From Hyalangium ruber (GTDB lineage: Bacteria > Myxococcota > Myxococcia > Myxococcales > Myxococcaceae): a stretch of 64,000 nucleotides of DNA. Below are positions 8,769 through 17,644 of this stretch, one piece after another (the first letter of the stretch is position 1; each line of letters starts with the position of its first letter). The notes beneath the pieces are model-generated. The model saw only the letters and a list, made by a program, of their open reading frames with translations, was not told the DNA's origin and searched no databases. The DNA is taken from assembly GCF_034259325.1 (NCBI RefSeq), contig NZ_JAXIVS010000012.1:62001-126000 (forward strand). The letters are read 5' to 3'. The position numbers were made by a program, and so were the translations under genes.

Positions 8769-10487
8769 ATGAGCACTTCCGTCCTTTCCCGCTATCGCAC
8801 CGCGTTCGCCGAGGCGCTTGCCCAAGCCCTCGGCGTCCCCGCTTCCGAGATCGAGCCGCAGATCAAGCCGGCGGATCCCGCGCACGGGGACCTGAGCTTC
8901 GTCACCTTCCCGCTGGCCAAGGCGCAGAAGAAGGCGCCCCCCGCCATCGCCTCCTCCCTCGCCTCCGCCGTGAAGGTGCCGGGGCTCGAGGTGGCGGCCA
9001 CTGGCCCCTACGTCAACGCGCGCTTCGCCACCCAGCCCTTCTCCTCCGAGGTCATCGACACGGCCCGCAAGGAGGGCCCCGCCTACGGCCATGGAGACGA
9101 CGGCAAGGGCAAGACGGTGGTGCTCGACTACTCGTCGCCCAACATCGCCAAGCCCATCGCCTTCCACCACATCCGCTCCACCGTCATCGGCCACTGCCTG
9201 GCCAACCTGTACCGGGCGCTCGGCTGGAAGGTGGAGGGCATCAACTACCTGGGCGACTGGGGCAAGCAGTTCGGCCTGGTGGCGGTGGGCTTCCAGGAGT
9301 ACGGCGATCCGGCTCGCAAGGAGGAGGTAGGGCACCTCATCGAGGTGTACGTGAAGGCCAACAAGCGCGCCGAGGCCGAGCCGGCCTTCGACGAGCGGGC
9401 CCGTGAGTTCTTCCGCCGCATGGAGGCCAATGACGCCGAGGCCCTGTCCTTGTGGCAGCAGTTCCGCGAAACCTCCATCCGCGACTTCGAGCGCATCTAC
9501 TCGCGCCTGGGCATCCGCTTCGAGCACATCGAGGGCGAGAGCCGCTACCAGGGGAAGATGGAGCCCGTCATCGAGGAGATCTCCCAGAAGGTGGGCGTCA
9601 AGGAGTCGAAGGGCGCGCTCGTGGTGGATCTGCCCTACGCCGAGGGCGAGCCGCCCGTCATGCTCAAGAAGAACGACGGCAGCACGCTGTACGCCACGCG
9701 CGATCTGGCCGCTGCCACGGACCGGTACGAGCGCTTCCAGTTCGACAAGGCCCTCTACGTCGTCGCCAAGGATCAGCAACTGCACTTCAAGCAGTTCTTC
9801 CTGGTCCTTCAGAAGATGGGCAAGCCGTGGGCGGACCGGCTGGTCCATACCTACTTCGGCCGCGTGCAGGGCATGAGCACCCGCAGGGGCGAGGTGGTGC
9901 TGCTCGACGACGTGCTGGATCAGGCCAAGGAGCTGGCCCGGAAGAAGGTCCAGGAGAACATCGAGAAGGGCCGCATCCAGACGGACAACCCGGAGGAGCT
10001 CTCCGAGCAGATCGGCCTGGGCTCCATCGTCTTCGGCGACCTGCGGCACAACCGCACCAGCGACTACGCCTTCGACTGGGAGGAGGTGGTCAGCTTCGAG
10101 GGCCACACCGGCCCCTACGTCCAGTACGCGCACGCGCGCACCTGCAACGTGATTCGCAAGGGCGGTGGCGCGCCGGCCAGCTTCGACGGGGCGCTGCTGA
10201 CGCTGCCCGAGGAGCAGGCCCTGCTGCGCGTCCTGGCCCGCCTGCCCGTGGTGGTACGCGAGGCCGCCGAGCAGTACGAGCCGAGCCTGGTGGCGCGTCT
10301 GATGCTGGACCTGGCCGCCGCCTACAACCGCTACTTCACCGCCGGCAACCAGGAGCGCGACAAGCGCATCCTCGTGGAGGGCAACGACGCGCTGCGCGCC
10401 GCCCGACTGGCGCTGACGGATGCCACCCGCGTGACGCTGGCCTCCGGGCTGACGCTGCTGGGTATCCCGACGCCGGAGAACATGTAG
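8769..10487 (+). CDS. argS: Arginyl-tRNA synthetase
   Basis: The 572-residue class I synthetase charges tRNA-Arg. The N-terminal Add1-type domain is followed by the HIGH-like motif in SSPNIAKPIAFHHIRS (His133-His134), the segment NYLGDWGKQFG, and the KMSK-position sequence VQGMSTRRGEVV, where ArgRS commonly lacks the first lysine. The C-terminal helical anticodon-binding domain (DALRAARLALTDATRVTLAS) ends in a normal fashion. Length is typical. It is followed 25 bases later by plsB. Confidence 0.97.
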   Translation: MSTSVLSRYRTAFAEALAQALGVPASEIEPQIKPADPAHGDLSFVTFPLAKAQKKAPPAIASSLASAVKVPGLEVAATGPYVNARFATQPFSSEVIDTARKEGPAYGHGDDGKGKTVVLDYSSPNIAKPIAFHHIRSTVIGHCLANLYRALGWKVEGINYLGDWGKQFGLVAVGFQEYGDPARKEEVGHLIEVYVKANKRAEAEPAFDERAREFFRRMEANDAEALSLWQQFRETSIRDFERIYSRLGIRFEHIEGESRYQGKMEPVIEEISQKVGVKESKGALVVDLPYAEGEPPVMLKKNDGSTLYATRDLAAATDRYERFQFDKALYVVAKDQQLHFKQFFLVLQKMGKPWADRLVHTYFGRVQGMSTRRGEVVLLDDVLDQAKELARKKVQENIEKGRIQTDNPEELSEQIGLGSIVFGDLRHNRTSDYAFDWEEVVSFEGHTGPYVQYAHARTCNVIRKGGGAPASFDGALLTLPEEQALLRVLARLPVVVREAAEQYEPSLVARLMLDLAAAYNRYFTAGNQERDKRILVEGNDALRAARLALTDATRVTLASGLTLLGIPTPENM

Positions 10488-10512
10488 CTAGCCCCCTCGG
10501 GAGGAGCTCCCC

Positions 10513-13068
10513 ATGGAGAGTGCCGTGGCTCGGACTTCGAACCAGGAGCAGGAGGCGGCCTTGCTGAAGGAAGAGTTCGGACCGGTCTCCCGGATGCTGG
10601 GGGCCCGCTACTTCGACGGGGTTCACTTCCCGCCGGAGGCCGAGGGCGAGCTGCGCACGCTCCATGACCAGGGCTTCGTGGTCCACGTCATGCGCTCCAC
10701 CGCGTGGATCAACTTCCTCTACCTGGCCTGGGCCATGGTGCGCCGGGCCCTGCCTCCCGTCCGCGCCGTGGTGAACCTGCGGCCCTGGTTCACCCGCCCC
10801 TTCCGGAAGACGGCCCAACGCGGCGACTTCGACGTGCGCTTCACCTACGCCCGGCGCCATGGCGGCAGCGGCCTCATCTTCCTGAAGAAGACGGCGCTGA
10901 TGAGCGCCTCGGGCAAGGACATCGAGGAGAACCCCTTCCCCGCCCTCGTCAACATGGCGCGCAAGGGGGACCGCAACGTCTTCCTCGTGCCCGAGCTGTT
11001 CGTCTGGGAGAAGCGCACCGCGCGCATCAAGCCCGGCATCATGGACATCATCTTCGGCAGCCCCGAGGCCCCGGGCTTCCTGCACTCCATGGTGGCCTTC
11101 TTCCGCAACTACCGCCGCGCCCAGTTCCGCGTGGGCGAGCCGATCGATCTGCGGCGCTTCATCGAGGACAACCCCCAGGACTCCGACGAGGTGATCGCCC
11201 GCAAGGTGCGCAGCATCCTGCACCACCACCTCGCCCGGGAGACGCGCGCCGTCTTCGGCCCGCCCAGCAAGCCGCCCGATCGGCTCATGGACGAGACGAT
11301 GCGGGACCGGCAGCTGCGCAGGGCCCTGGATGCCCACGCCGCCACCGTGGGCCGCCGCCCGGAGAGCGTCTACCGCGAGGCGCGGCGCAACCTGGCCGCC
11401 ATCGCCGCGCGCCCCAGCCCCACCACGCTCGCCTTCGCCTCTCCCCTGCTCGACTGGGTGTTCCAGCGCATCTACGACGGCATCGAAGTGGATGAGGCAG
11501 GGCTCCACCGCGCCCTCAAGATGGCCGGGCGTGCGCCCATCGTCCTGTGCCCCTCGCACAAGAGCCACGTGGACTATCTGGTGATGAGCTGGGTGCTCTG
11601 GAACCGGGGCTACGCGGTGCCGCTGGTGGCCGCGGGCGCCAACCTCTCCTTCTTCCCGCTGGGGCCCTTCCTGCGACGCTGCGGCGCGTTCTTCCTGCGA
11701 CGCTCCTTCAAGGGTGACCCCATCTACGCCGAGTCGTTCCAGGCCTATGTCCGCAAGCTGGTCCTCGACGGCGTACACCAGGAGTTCTTCCCCGAGGGTG
11801 GCCGCTCGCGCACGGGCAAGCTCCTGCCTCCCAAGCTGGGCATGTTCACCTGGCAGGTCGAGGCCGTGCTGGAGGGCGCCCGGAACGATCTCATCTTCGT
11901 GCCCGTCTCCATCGACTACGAGAAGGTGGTGGAGTCCGGCAGCTACTCGAAGGAGCTGGCCGGCGGAGAAAAGAAGCCCGAGGACATCAAGGCACTGCTC
12001 AGCACGCCCAAGGTGCTCACGGCGCGCTACGGCCGCATCCACCTCACCTTCGACGAGCCGCTGTCGCTGGTGGATCTGATGAAGAGCCGCGGGCTCACGC
12101 CCGGCGAGCCGGTGACGGACGAGCAGAAGAAGGGCCTGGTGCGCGCGCTCGGCAACCGGGTGATGTACGGCATCAGCAAGGTGTCCACGGTGACGCCGCA
12201 CGCGCTGGTGAGCGCCGCCCTGCTGGCCCACCGTCGCCGGGGTATCACCCAACGGGAGCTGGGCGACCGCATCACCCTGCTGCGCCGCATCGCCGAGGAG
12301 GAGCGCACCCCGCTGTCCAAGACGCTGGAGAACGCCCCCAGCGATCCGGAGACGCTGGGCGCCATCCGCGACGCGCTCCAGACGTTCCGGGCCGATGGGA
12401 TGATCCGCACCCAGCAGGCGCGCGGCGAGTTCATCTACCAGCCCGAGGACGAGCGCCGCGCGGAGCTGTCCTTCTACAAGAACACCCTGATGAACCTGGT
12501 GACGCCGCGCAGCCTCGTGGCCAACGCGCTGCTGGCGGGCGCCGGGCCCTACGAGGGCGTGAAGGCGCGCGCCCTGTTCCTCTCGCGCCTCTTCAAGGTG
12601 GAGTTCATCTACCGGGTGGGCCTCACCTTCGACACCATCTTCGCCGAGACGGTGGAGGCCCTGGTGCGCATGGGCCTGGTGCTGCGCTCGGACGACACCC
12701 TGCAGGTGGCTCCCGAGCCGCACGCGCGCCCGTCCCTGGAGTTCCTCGCGGACCTGATGCGCGACTACCTCGAGGCGTACCTGCTGGCCGCGATGACGCT
12801 CGGTGACGTGGCCGAGGGCACCGCCACGGACCGGAAGACCTTCGTGAAGCTCGCCATGGAGACCGGCCGCGCCGAGTTCCACGCAGGCCGCATCGGCGCC
12901 GCCGAGTCCCTGGCCAAGACGACGCTGGAGAACGCCGTGGCCTACCTGCTCGACCAGAAGTACCTCGTCGAGGAGGACAAGAAGCTGAAGCTGGGCCCCG
13001 CCGCCTCCGAGCCGCTGGCCCGCGCGCAGCTCGCCGACGAGATCCGCCTCTACCTGCGCAGCGCGTAG
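10513..13068 (+). CDS. plsB: Glycerol-3-phosphate 1-O-acyltransferase (PlsB type)
   Basis: This 851-residue protein matches the long PlsB family that acylates sn-glycerol-3-phosphate at position 1 to start phospholipid synthesis at the inner membrane. The acyltransferase HX4D motif is HKSHVD (349-354), with the second motif FPEGGRSRTGK (426-436) and the hydrophobic GAFFLRRSF between them. A GGGAGGAG Shine-Dalgarno precedes the ATG. It follows argS closely and ends 16 bases from the convergent lipoprotein gene. Confidence 0.92.
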   Translation: MESAVARTSNQEQEAALLKEEFGPVSRMLGARYFDGVHFPPEAEGELRTLHDQGFVVHVMRSTAWINFLYLAWAMVRRALPPVRAVVNLRPWFTRPFRKTAQRGDFDVRFTYARRHGGSGLIFLKKTALMSASGKDIEENPFPALVNMARKGDRNVFLVPELFVWEKRTARIKPGIMDIIFGSPEAPGFLHSMVAFFRNYRRAQFRVGEPIDLRRFIEDNPQDSDEVIARKVRSILHHHLARETRAVFGPPSKPPDRLMDETMRDRQLRRALDAHAATVGRRPESVYREARRNLAAIAARPSPTTLAFASPLLDWVFQRIYDGIEVDEAGLHRALKMAGRAPIVLCPSHKSHVDYLVMSWVLWNRGYAVPLVAAGANLSFFPLGPFLRRCGAFFLRRSFKGDPIYAESFQAYVRKLVLDGVHQEFFPEGGRSRTGKLLPPKLGMFTWQVEAVLEGARNDLIFVPVSIDYEKVVESGSYSKELAGGEKKPEDIKALLSTPKVLTARYGRIHLTFDEPLSLVDLMKSRGLTPGEPVTDEQKKGLVRALGNRVMYGISKVSTVTPHALVSAALLAHRRRGITQRELGDRITLLRRIAEEERTPLSKTLENAPSDPETLGAIRDALQTFRADGMIRTQQARGEFIYQPEDERRAELSFYKNTLMNLVTPRSLVANALLAGAGPYEGVKARALFLSRLFKVEFIYRVGLTFDTIFAETVEALVRMGLVLRSDDTLQVAPEPHARPSLEFLADLMRDYLEAYLLAAMTLGDVAEGTATDRKTFVKLAMETGRAEFHAGRIGAAESLAKTTLENAVAYLLDQKYLVEEDKKLKLGPAASEPLARAQLADEIRLYLRSA

Positions 13069-13084
13069 TCCTCCGGCCGGCCCC

Positions 13085-13525
13085 TCAGAAGCTGGAGCGG
13101 AACGGGACGCGCACCTCTTCCACGAGCGCGTTCCCCTCGTAGTCCGTGAGGCTCGTGCGCAGCACCAGCGTATAGGAGGTATTCGAGGCGAAGGCCCCCG
13201 AGGCCGCTCCCACCATCACGGTGTAGGGGAGATCCCCTCGCTCGGTGTCCTCGTCGATGCCCGACAGGGGCGGCACGGTGATTCGCAGGGCCACCTCCGT
13301 CTGCCCCGAGAACACGGCGATGCCTGGGCGCAGCGTGCGCTCGTCCATCAGCTCCGAGAAGGTGACGCTCAGGGTGCCGTCCTTCGCGACCTCGGCGTTG
13401 GCCGCCGGCACGGTGGACTGCAGCTCCGGAGGGTCCGTGTCACGCACGGCCAGCAGCGGATCCCCCGGCTCCAGGCAGCCGGTGAGGCCCATCGCGGCAC
13501 ACGAGGCAATCAGCAGGCGGCGCAT
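13085..13525 (-). CDS. Lipoprotein with bacterial Ig-like domain
   Basis: The 146-residue protein starts MRRLLIASCAAMGLTGC, a signal peptide with lipobox LTGC. The mature part has the layout of Big_5/SbsA-type Ig-like domains: DTDPPELQSTVPAANAEV, then LSVTFSELMD and a C-terminal strand-rich region (YTLVLRTSLTDYEGNALVEE). Its ATG overlaps the TGA of the 13-heme cytochrome by one base, so it is the third gene of a coupled operon with the cytochrome and beta-barrel. It may be an extracytoplasmic partner of that complex; this is inference. Confidence 0.75.
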   Translation of the reverse strand: MRRLLIASCAAMGLTGCLEPGDPLLAVRDTDPPELQSTVPAANAEVAKDGTLSVTFSELMDERTLRPGIAVFSGQTEVALRITVPPLSGIDEDTERGDLPYTVMVGAASGAFASNTSYTLVLRTSLTDYEGNALVEEVRVPFRSSF

Positions 13526-14700
13526 CAGCGGCACCCCTTCTGGCGGAGGCTGTTGTCCGAGTGGCACTTGAGGCACGCGCGATCGTTGGCCGCCGCGAGC
13601 TTCTGGCACGCATCCCGGAAGCCGCTCGGGTGCGGGTTGATCTGCCGGCGCTCGGACAACTCCGAGTGGCAGCTCATGCAGGACTCCTCGCGGTGGCAGG
13701 CGACGCACTGGCGGAGGTCCCGCGAGGCGGCGATGCCGTGGTGCTGCGGGCCGATGACCTCTACCCAGGTGTTGTAGTCCGGATGCACCTTGGCGTTGCG
13801 CGGGCGCAGCGAGGAGTCCGCGTCCATGCCCACGCCCACGCGCTCGTGGCAGGCGGCACAGAAGGACTGGGCGCGGTGGCAGCTCTCGCAGCGCGTGGCG
13901 TCCGTGCGCGCCTGCAGCGGGTGCAGGGTGATGAAGTCGTTGGGGTGTACCGACAGCGGCTTCTGGAGCGAGTCGTGGCACTGCTGGCAGTAGGAGTCCG
14001 AGTGGCACTCCATGCACGTCTGCCGAGCCACCGCTGCGCGGGTGCCGTGGTTGAACTCGAAGCGCGGGCCGTGGTCCATGCCCAGCGGGTTGCCCTGCAT
14101 GGGCCGGAGGATGCCGGAGCTGAAGGTGAGCTGGAGCCGCCCCGAGGGCTGCTTCAGGTGGCACGCCTTGCACTCGTTGGTGACCACCTTGCCGTCATGG
14201 CACTCGAAGCAGGTGGCCATCTTGGGCAGCTGCTGCCGCGTGGCCAGCGTCACCTTCGTCATGTCCCCATGGCAGGCGACGCACTCCACCTTCTTGTCCA
14301 GGTGGAGCTTGTGGCTGAACTCGATGTTGGCGGGAGGCAGGTCCAGCTTCGCCGGCTCCTTGCGCACGGTGGCGTCGAAGCCCGGGTGACACGAGGCGCA
14401 GCCAGACGGCGGGTCCGTCTTCTGCCCCTTCTGGGCGGCGGCGATGTCGTGGCAGGTCTCGCACTCCTCGTGGCCGGGGAGGTTGCGATCCTTGGGAGAC
14501 ACGCTCGTGCGGGTGGAGTCGTGGCAGGTGGCGCAGTCGGCCCCGGCCTCCAGGTGCTGCGCGTGGTCGAAGCGCAGGGGGATGTTCTGCGCCGGGTAGA
14601 TGGCGAGGCTGCGCTCACGGCCGGTGGCCGCCCAGGCCACTCCCGCGACGACGAGGGAGAGGGTGAGGACACCCAGTGCTTTACGGTACGGGCGGTCCAT
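13525..14700 (-). CDS. Exported 13-heme c-type cytochrome
   Basis: The 391-residue protein has an N-terminal signal/anchor (LGVLTLSLVVAGVAWAA) and 13 CxxCH heme-attachment motifs spread over the whole mature length, the first CATCH near residue 56 and the last CLKCH near residue 378. Extra histidines (FDHAQH, FSHKLHLD, FNHG) are placed as distal heme ligands in cytochrome c3/c7-like modules. Such proteins carry electrons over long distances in the periplasm or across the outer membrane. The start codon directly abuts the stop of the beta-barrel gene. Heme attachment would depend on the Ccm system also in this window. Confidence 0.88.
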   Translation of the reverse strand: MDRPYRKALGVLTLSLVVAGVAWAATGRERSLAIYPAQNIPLRFDHAQHLEAGADCATCHDSTRTSVSPKDRNLPGHEECETCHDIAAAQKGQKTDPPSGCASCHPGFDATVRKEPAKLDLPPANIEFSHKLHLDKKVECVACHGDMTKVTLATRQQLPKMATCFECHDGKVVTNECKACHLKQPSGRLQLTFSSGILRPMQGNPLGMDHGPRFEFNHGTRAAVARQTCMECHSDSYCQQCHDSLQKPLSVHPNDFITLHPLQARTDATRCESCHRAQSFCAACHERVGVGMDADSSLRPRNAKVHPDYNTWVEVIGPQHHGIAASRDLRQCVACHREESCMSCHSELSERRQINPHPSGFRDACQKLAAANDRACLKCHSDNSLRQKGCR

Positions 14701-16098
14701 CTAGAGGTTCGCCTTGAGATCGAAGAGGAAGAAGGCCTTGGTATCCGAGCGGGTGAACGGGTTGAAGTTCTGCTCGAGCACCAGGGACAGGCGAGTCGAC
14801 TGGCTCAGGGCCCGGCTGGCCCAGAGCTGCGCCCCGAAGAAGTTGCCCTTGAGCTGCGGGTTGAAGGCGTCATCGACGCGGGCCACCGACAGCCGCCCGT
14901 CCAGATCGAAGCGCCCCCGGTCGAAGCTGAAGCCGCCGGTGAGGTCCGCCCAGAGCTGATTGCCCCCGAAGCCGCCGCGGTACGTCACATCCAGCGCCGA
15001 GCGAAAAGCGCCCCACCGCAGCGCCGCGCCCACCGCACCACCCACGTTCGCGGAGGAGGGAGCCCCCTCCCCGTCCACCTGGTCGGCGATGCCCAGGTTC
15101 TCGTTGAGGTTGGTGTGGTACAGGCTGGCCAGACCCTGCACGTAGTAGCGCAGCGGGCCCACCGGGTAGAAGTCCACGCGCACGCGCGCCTCGTCCCGAG
15201 GGGCGAAGGCGAAGTAGTACCAGATGGAGTCCGAGGAGAAGACCGGGGTGAAGCGCAGCGCCTCGGCGCTCACGGCGAACTGCGTCTGGTCGTAGCGCAC
15301 CTGCGCGCGCACCTGCGCCGGCGTCATCTGCAGCATGTCGAAGTCGAGCCCCGCCAGCGCCGTCACGCCCAGCCCGCGCCCGTAGCGCAGCTCCAGCCCC
15401 GCGCGCTCCAGGTCCGTCTTCCCGCCCACCATCGCCTTGCGGTAGCCGAGCGAGGCGCTGATGCCCTTGAAGTCCTCGAGGAACACCTTCGCCCCGTACA
15501 TGGGCGCCAGGGCATCCAGGTTCTCGTCCGCGCCCACCACGCCCAGCTCCAGCCGGCGCGCGTCGCTCTCGCGAGTCCCTTCCGGCTGGTAGACCGAGGA
15601 GGTCAGAAAGCCCGCACCCCGGACCCACAGCCCGCCGTAGAGCTCCGCGCCCACGCCGAACCGCGTCTTGTAGCGCAGCCGCAGCCCGTCGAAGGCCAGG
15701 ATGTCCATCGAGTCGACGTAGAGCTGGCGCCCCAGTCGGCCCTCGAAGCCGCCGCTGCCGTAGCGCGCGAAAGCGTGGAGCAGGTGCGCGTCCTCGGTGC
15801 GCAACCCGTCTACCTTCTCGGCCTCGCCACGCGGCAGCCCCAGGTCCGCGAAGACGCGCAGGTTGGACTCGAAGCCCAGATCCTGCCCGGTGACCAGCTC
15901 GAAGGCGTTGAGGCCCAGGTACTGGACGATCCGCCGCCGCGGCAGCAACACCACGTCATCCGGTGTGCTCCCACGCCATGAGCGGATCTGGTACGCCTGT
16001 GCCTCCGTGCGTGCCTCGATCTGAAATGCCGCTGCCGAGGCCGTCTCCGCCGCCAGCAGCGCCAGCACCAGACTCGAAGCCTGGACGGCTTTCCTCAT
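14701..16098 (-). CDS. Outer-membrane beta-barrel protein of a cytochrome operon
   Basis: The true start is the ATG at 16098, which gives a clean signal peptide (MRKAVQASSLVLALLAAETA, cleavage near SAAA) and 465 residues. The mature protein alternates polar and hydrophobic residues with many aromatic strand ends and finishes in FLFDLKANL, typical of transmembrane beta-barrels. It has no heme motif itself. A much longer in-frame opening upstream runs through the divergent CPBP gene and is not real. Being transcribed first with a 13-heme cytochrome in direct contact suggests a porin-cytochrome conduit like those in Geobacter or Shewanella; sequence membership in those families could not be verified. 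Confidence 0.75.
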   Translation of the reverse strand: MRKAVQASSLVLALLAAETASAAAFQIEARTEAQAYQIRSWRGSTPDDVVLLPRRRIVQYLGLNAFELVTGQDLGFESNLRVFADLGLPRGEAEKVDGLRTEDAHLLHAFARYGSGGFEGRLGRQLYVDSMDILAFDGLRLRYKTRFGVGAELYGGLWVRGAGFLTSSVYQPEGTRESDARRLELGVVGADENLDALAPMYGAKVFLEDFKGISASLGYRKAMVGGKTDLERAGLELRYGRGLGVTALAGLDFDMLQMTPAQVRAQVRYDQTQFAVSAEALRFTPVFSSDSIWYYFAFAPRDEARVRVDFYPVGPLRYYVQGLASLYHTNLNENLGIADQVDGEGAPSSANVGGAVGAALRWGAFRSALDVTYRGGFGGNQLWADLTGGFSFDRGRFDLDGRLSVARVDDAFNPQLKGNFFGAQLWASRALSQSTRLSLVLEQNFNPFTRSDTKAFFLFDLKANL

Positions 16099-16140
16099 GC
16101 TCCGCTGAATTCGATCCAGGAAGAACGTCAAGGTGGCGGC

Positions 16141-16146
16141 ATTATA
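16141..16146 (-). promoter_or_regulatory. Candidate -10 element for the beta-barrel/cytochrome operon
   Basis: A perfect TATAAT is present on the minus strand 43 bases upstream of the beta-barrel ATG. No good -35 hexamer lies at 16-18 bases, so activation by a regulator would be needed. It sits in the 108-base divergent gap shared with the CPBP protease gene. Confidence 0.4.
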
Positions 16147-16206
16147 AGGACGTCCGCTCCAAGGTTTATCGGTTTTCGCACGCCTTTTCTGAGTCAGGAG
16201 ATCCCG

Positions 16207-17331
16207 GTGGAAGATTCCACCCCTCGCCCGCCCCTCACGCCACTGTGGAGCCCGCTGCTGGTGGCGATGGTCTGCGGCCCGACCGTGCTCGCGCTGTTCC
16301 TGACGCTCGGGGGAATGAGCCAGGTGCTCAACGCGGCCTTCGGCCTGTGGTTCACGGAGATCTTCATCTTCGTGGGCGTGTGCTGGGTGCTGCTGCGCGC
16401 CACTGCCTACGAGCCCTGGAGCTACACGGGATTGCATGCCCCTCAGCCCAGCGCGGCGGCCCTGGGCTTCGGGCTGGGAGTGGCCAACTTCTTCGCCTTC
16501 GTGGTGCCCATCCAGTACGCGGCGCAGTCGGTGGCGCCGCCGTGGCTTCGCGAGATGTTCGACGTGAGCCGGATCTTCGAGGGCCAGAGCTCGCTGGAGC
16601 TGGGCCTGCTCATCGCTGGCGTCTCCCTGGCCGCGCCGTTCTGCGAGGAGTTCTTCTTCCGGGGCGTCTTCCAGAAGGGCCTGCTGGCCACCACGCTCTC
16701 GCGGCCCGCCGCCGTGCTGGTAACGGCCGTGGTGTTCAGCGCGTTCCACCTGGATCCGGTGGGCTTCCTGGCGCGGGTGGAGCTGGGCGTGCTGTTCGGC
16801 GCGCTGCGGCTCTACACCGGCTCGCTGTGGCCGAGCATCCTCGCCCACTCGGCCAACAACGTGGTGTCCTCCATGCTGTTCCTCCTCTTCCGGGAGGCGG
16901 GAGCCGAGGCCGCCGAGGAGCGGCCCCCACTGCAGGCCATCTTGGGGCTGATGAGCGTGGGGGTGCTGGCCATGGGAGGCCTGATCGCACTGGGGCGCCG
17001 GTTCCCCTCGCTGTGGGGGACGCGTCGGGAACCCGAGACCGTGGCCGTATCTCCCCCTCCCCTGGCGCGCAGTGTGCTGCCCTGGGTGGTGACGGCCACG
17101 CTGTCGGTCGGGGCCCTGGTGCTCGTGGACTCGCGCGGCATCCGCCTGAGCTACCTCGACATCCAGCACCGACTGCCCAGGCTGCCGAAGGACGCGCCGG
17201 ACGCGCTCCATGCCGAGCGCGCCCAGCTGAAGCGACTCCGCCAGGAGGTCCGAGGCGGGCGTGTCCCCATCAAGGTCTACGAGGAAGAACTCCTCCGTCA
17301 GGCCCAGGCACACCCGAAGAACACCCGCTGA
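16207..17331 (+). CDS. CPBP-family intramembrane glutamic endopeptidase (CAAX/Rce1-like)
   Basis: A GTG start at 16207 with CAGGAG seven bases upstream gives 374 residues and about eight hydrophobic segments. The active-site motifs of the CPBP/Abi family are present: CEEFFFRG (EExxxR), FSAFHLDP, and HSANN. These proteases cleave within membranes and occur in prenyl-protein processing, immunity and surface protein maturation. After the catalytic core comes a basic soluble tail with a helical KRLRQEVRGGRV segment. The substrate is unknown. It is divergent from the beta-barrel operon. Confidence 0.87.
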   Translation: MEDSTPRPPLTPLWSPLLVAMVCGPTVLALFLTLGGMSQVLNAAFGLWFTEIFIFVGVCWVLLRATAYEPWSYTGLHAPQPSAAALGFGLGVANFFAFVVPIQYAAQSVAPPWLREMFDVSRIFEGQSSLELGLLIAGVSLAAPFCEEFFFRGVFQKGLLATTLSRPAAVLVTAVVFSAFHLDPVGFLARVELGVLFGALRLYTGSLWPSILAHSANNVVSSMLFLLFREAGAEAAEERPPLQAILGLMSVGVLAMGGLIALGRRFPSLWGTRREPETVAVSPPPLARSVLPWVVTATLSVGALVLVDSRGIRLSYLDIQHRLPRLPKDAPDALHAERAQLKRLRQEVRGGRVPIKVYEEELLRQAQAHPKNTR

Positions 17332-17368
17332 TTCGACGGCGCAATCCGACGTGCTAGGTTGCGCCGCC

Positions 17369-17638
17369 GTGCCACGCGTCTCGTTCCCCTCGAGCTTCCA
17401 GCGACATGTCCCCTGCCCTCCGGAGTCGGTGGGCGGAGCCACCGTGCGAGAGGCCCTCGAGCAGTACTTCGCCCGCCACCCTCCGGTGCGCAGCTATGTG
17501 CTGGATGAACAAGGCGCGTTGCGCCAGCACGTCGTCATCTTCGTCAACGGCAGTCAGCTTCGCGACCGCGCGGGCCAGCAGGAGCCCATCCGCGAGGACG
17601 CGGAGCTCTACGTCATGCAGGCACTCTCCGGGGGGTAA
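17369..17638 (+). CDS. MoaD/ThiS-family sulfur-carrier-like protein
   Basis: From the GTG at 17369 the protein has 89 residues and ends in the diglycine tail LSGG that is adenylated and thiocarboxylated in ubiquitin-like sulfur carriers. MoaD-like features are the first strand VPRVSFPSSF, the segment ATVREALEQYF, RQHVVIFVNGSQLRD and DAELYVMQALSGG. The longer frame to 17261 overlaps the CPBP gene and is unlikely. The stop is six bases before the Asp-box protein, so the two are coupled. No molybdopterin or thiamine genes adjoin it, suggesting a specialised carrier role. Confidence 0.8.
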   Translation: MPRVSFPSSFQRHVPCPPESVGGATVREALEQYFARHPPVRSYVLDEQGALRQHVVIFVNGSQLRDRAGQQEPIREDAELYVMQALSGG

Positions 17639-17644
17639 GTCACC

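Noticed and set aside
13561-15981. 806-codon plus-strand frame opposite the cytochrome and barrel genes
   Set aside because: It spans two well-supported minus-strand genes, has no start signal and shows the same shadow composition.
14701-17442. 913-codon reading of the barrel gene extending upstream
   Set aside because: The extension runs through the divergent CPBP gene. The internal ATG at 16098 gives a proper signal peptide and follows a TATAAT element.
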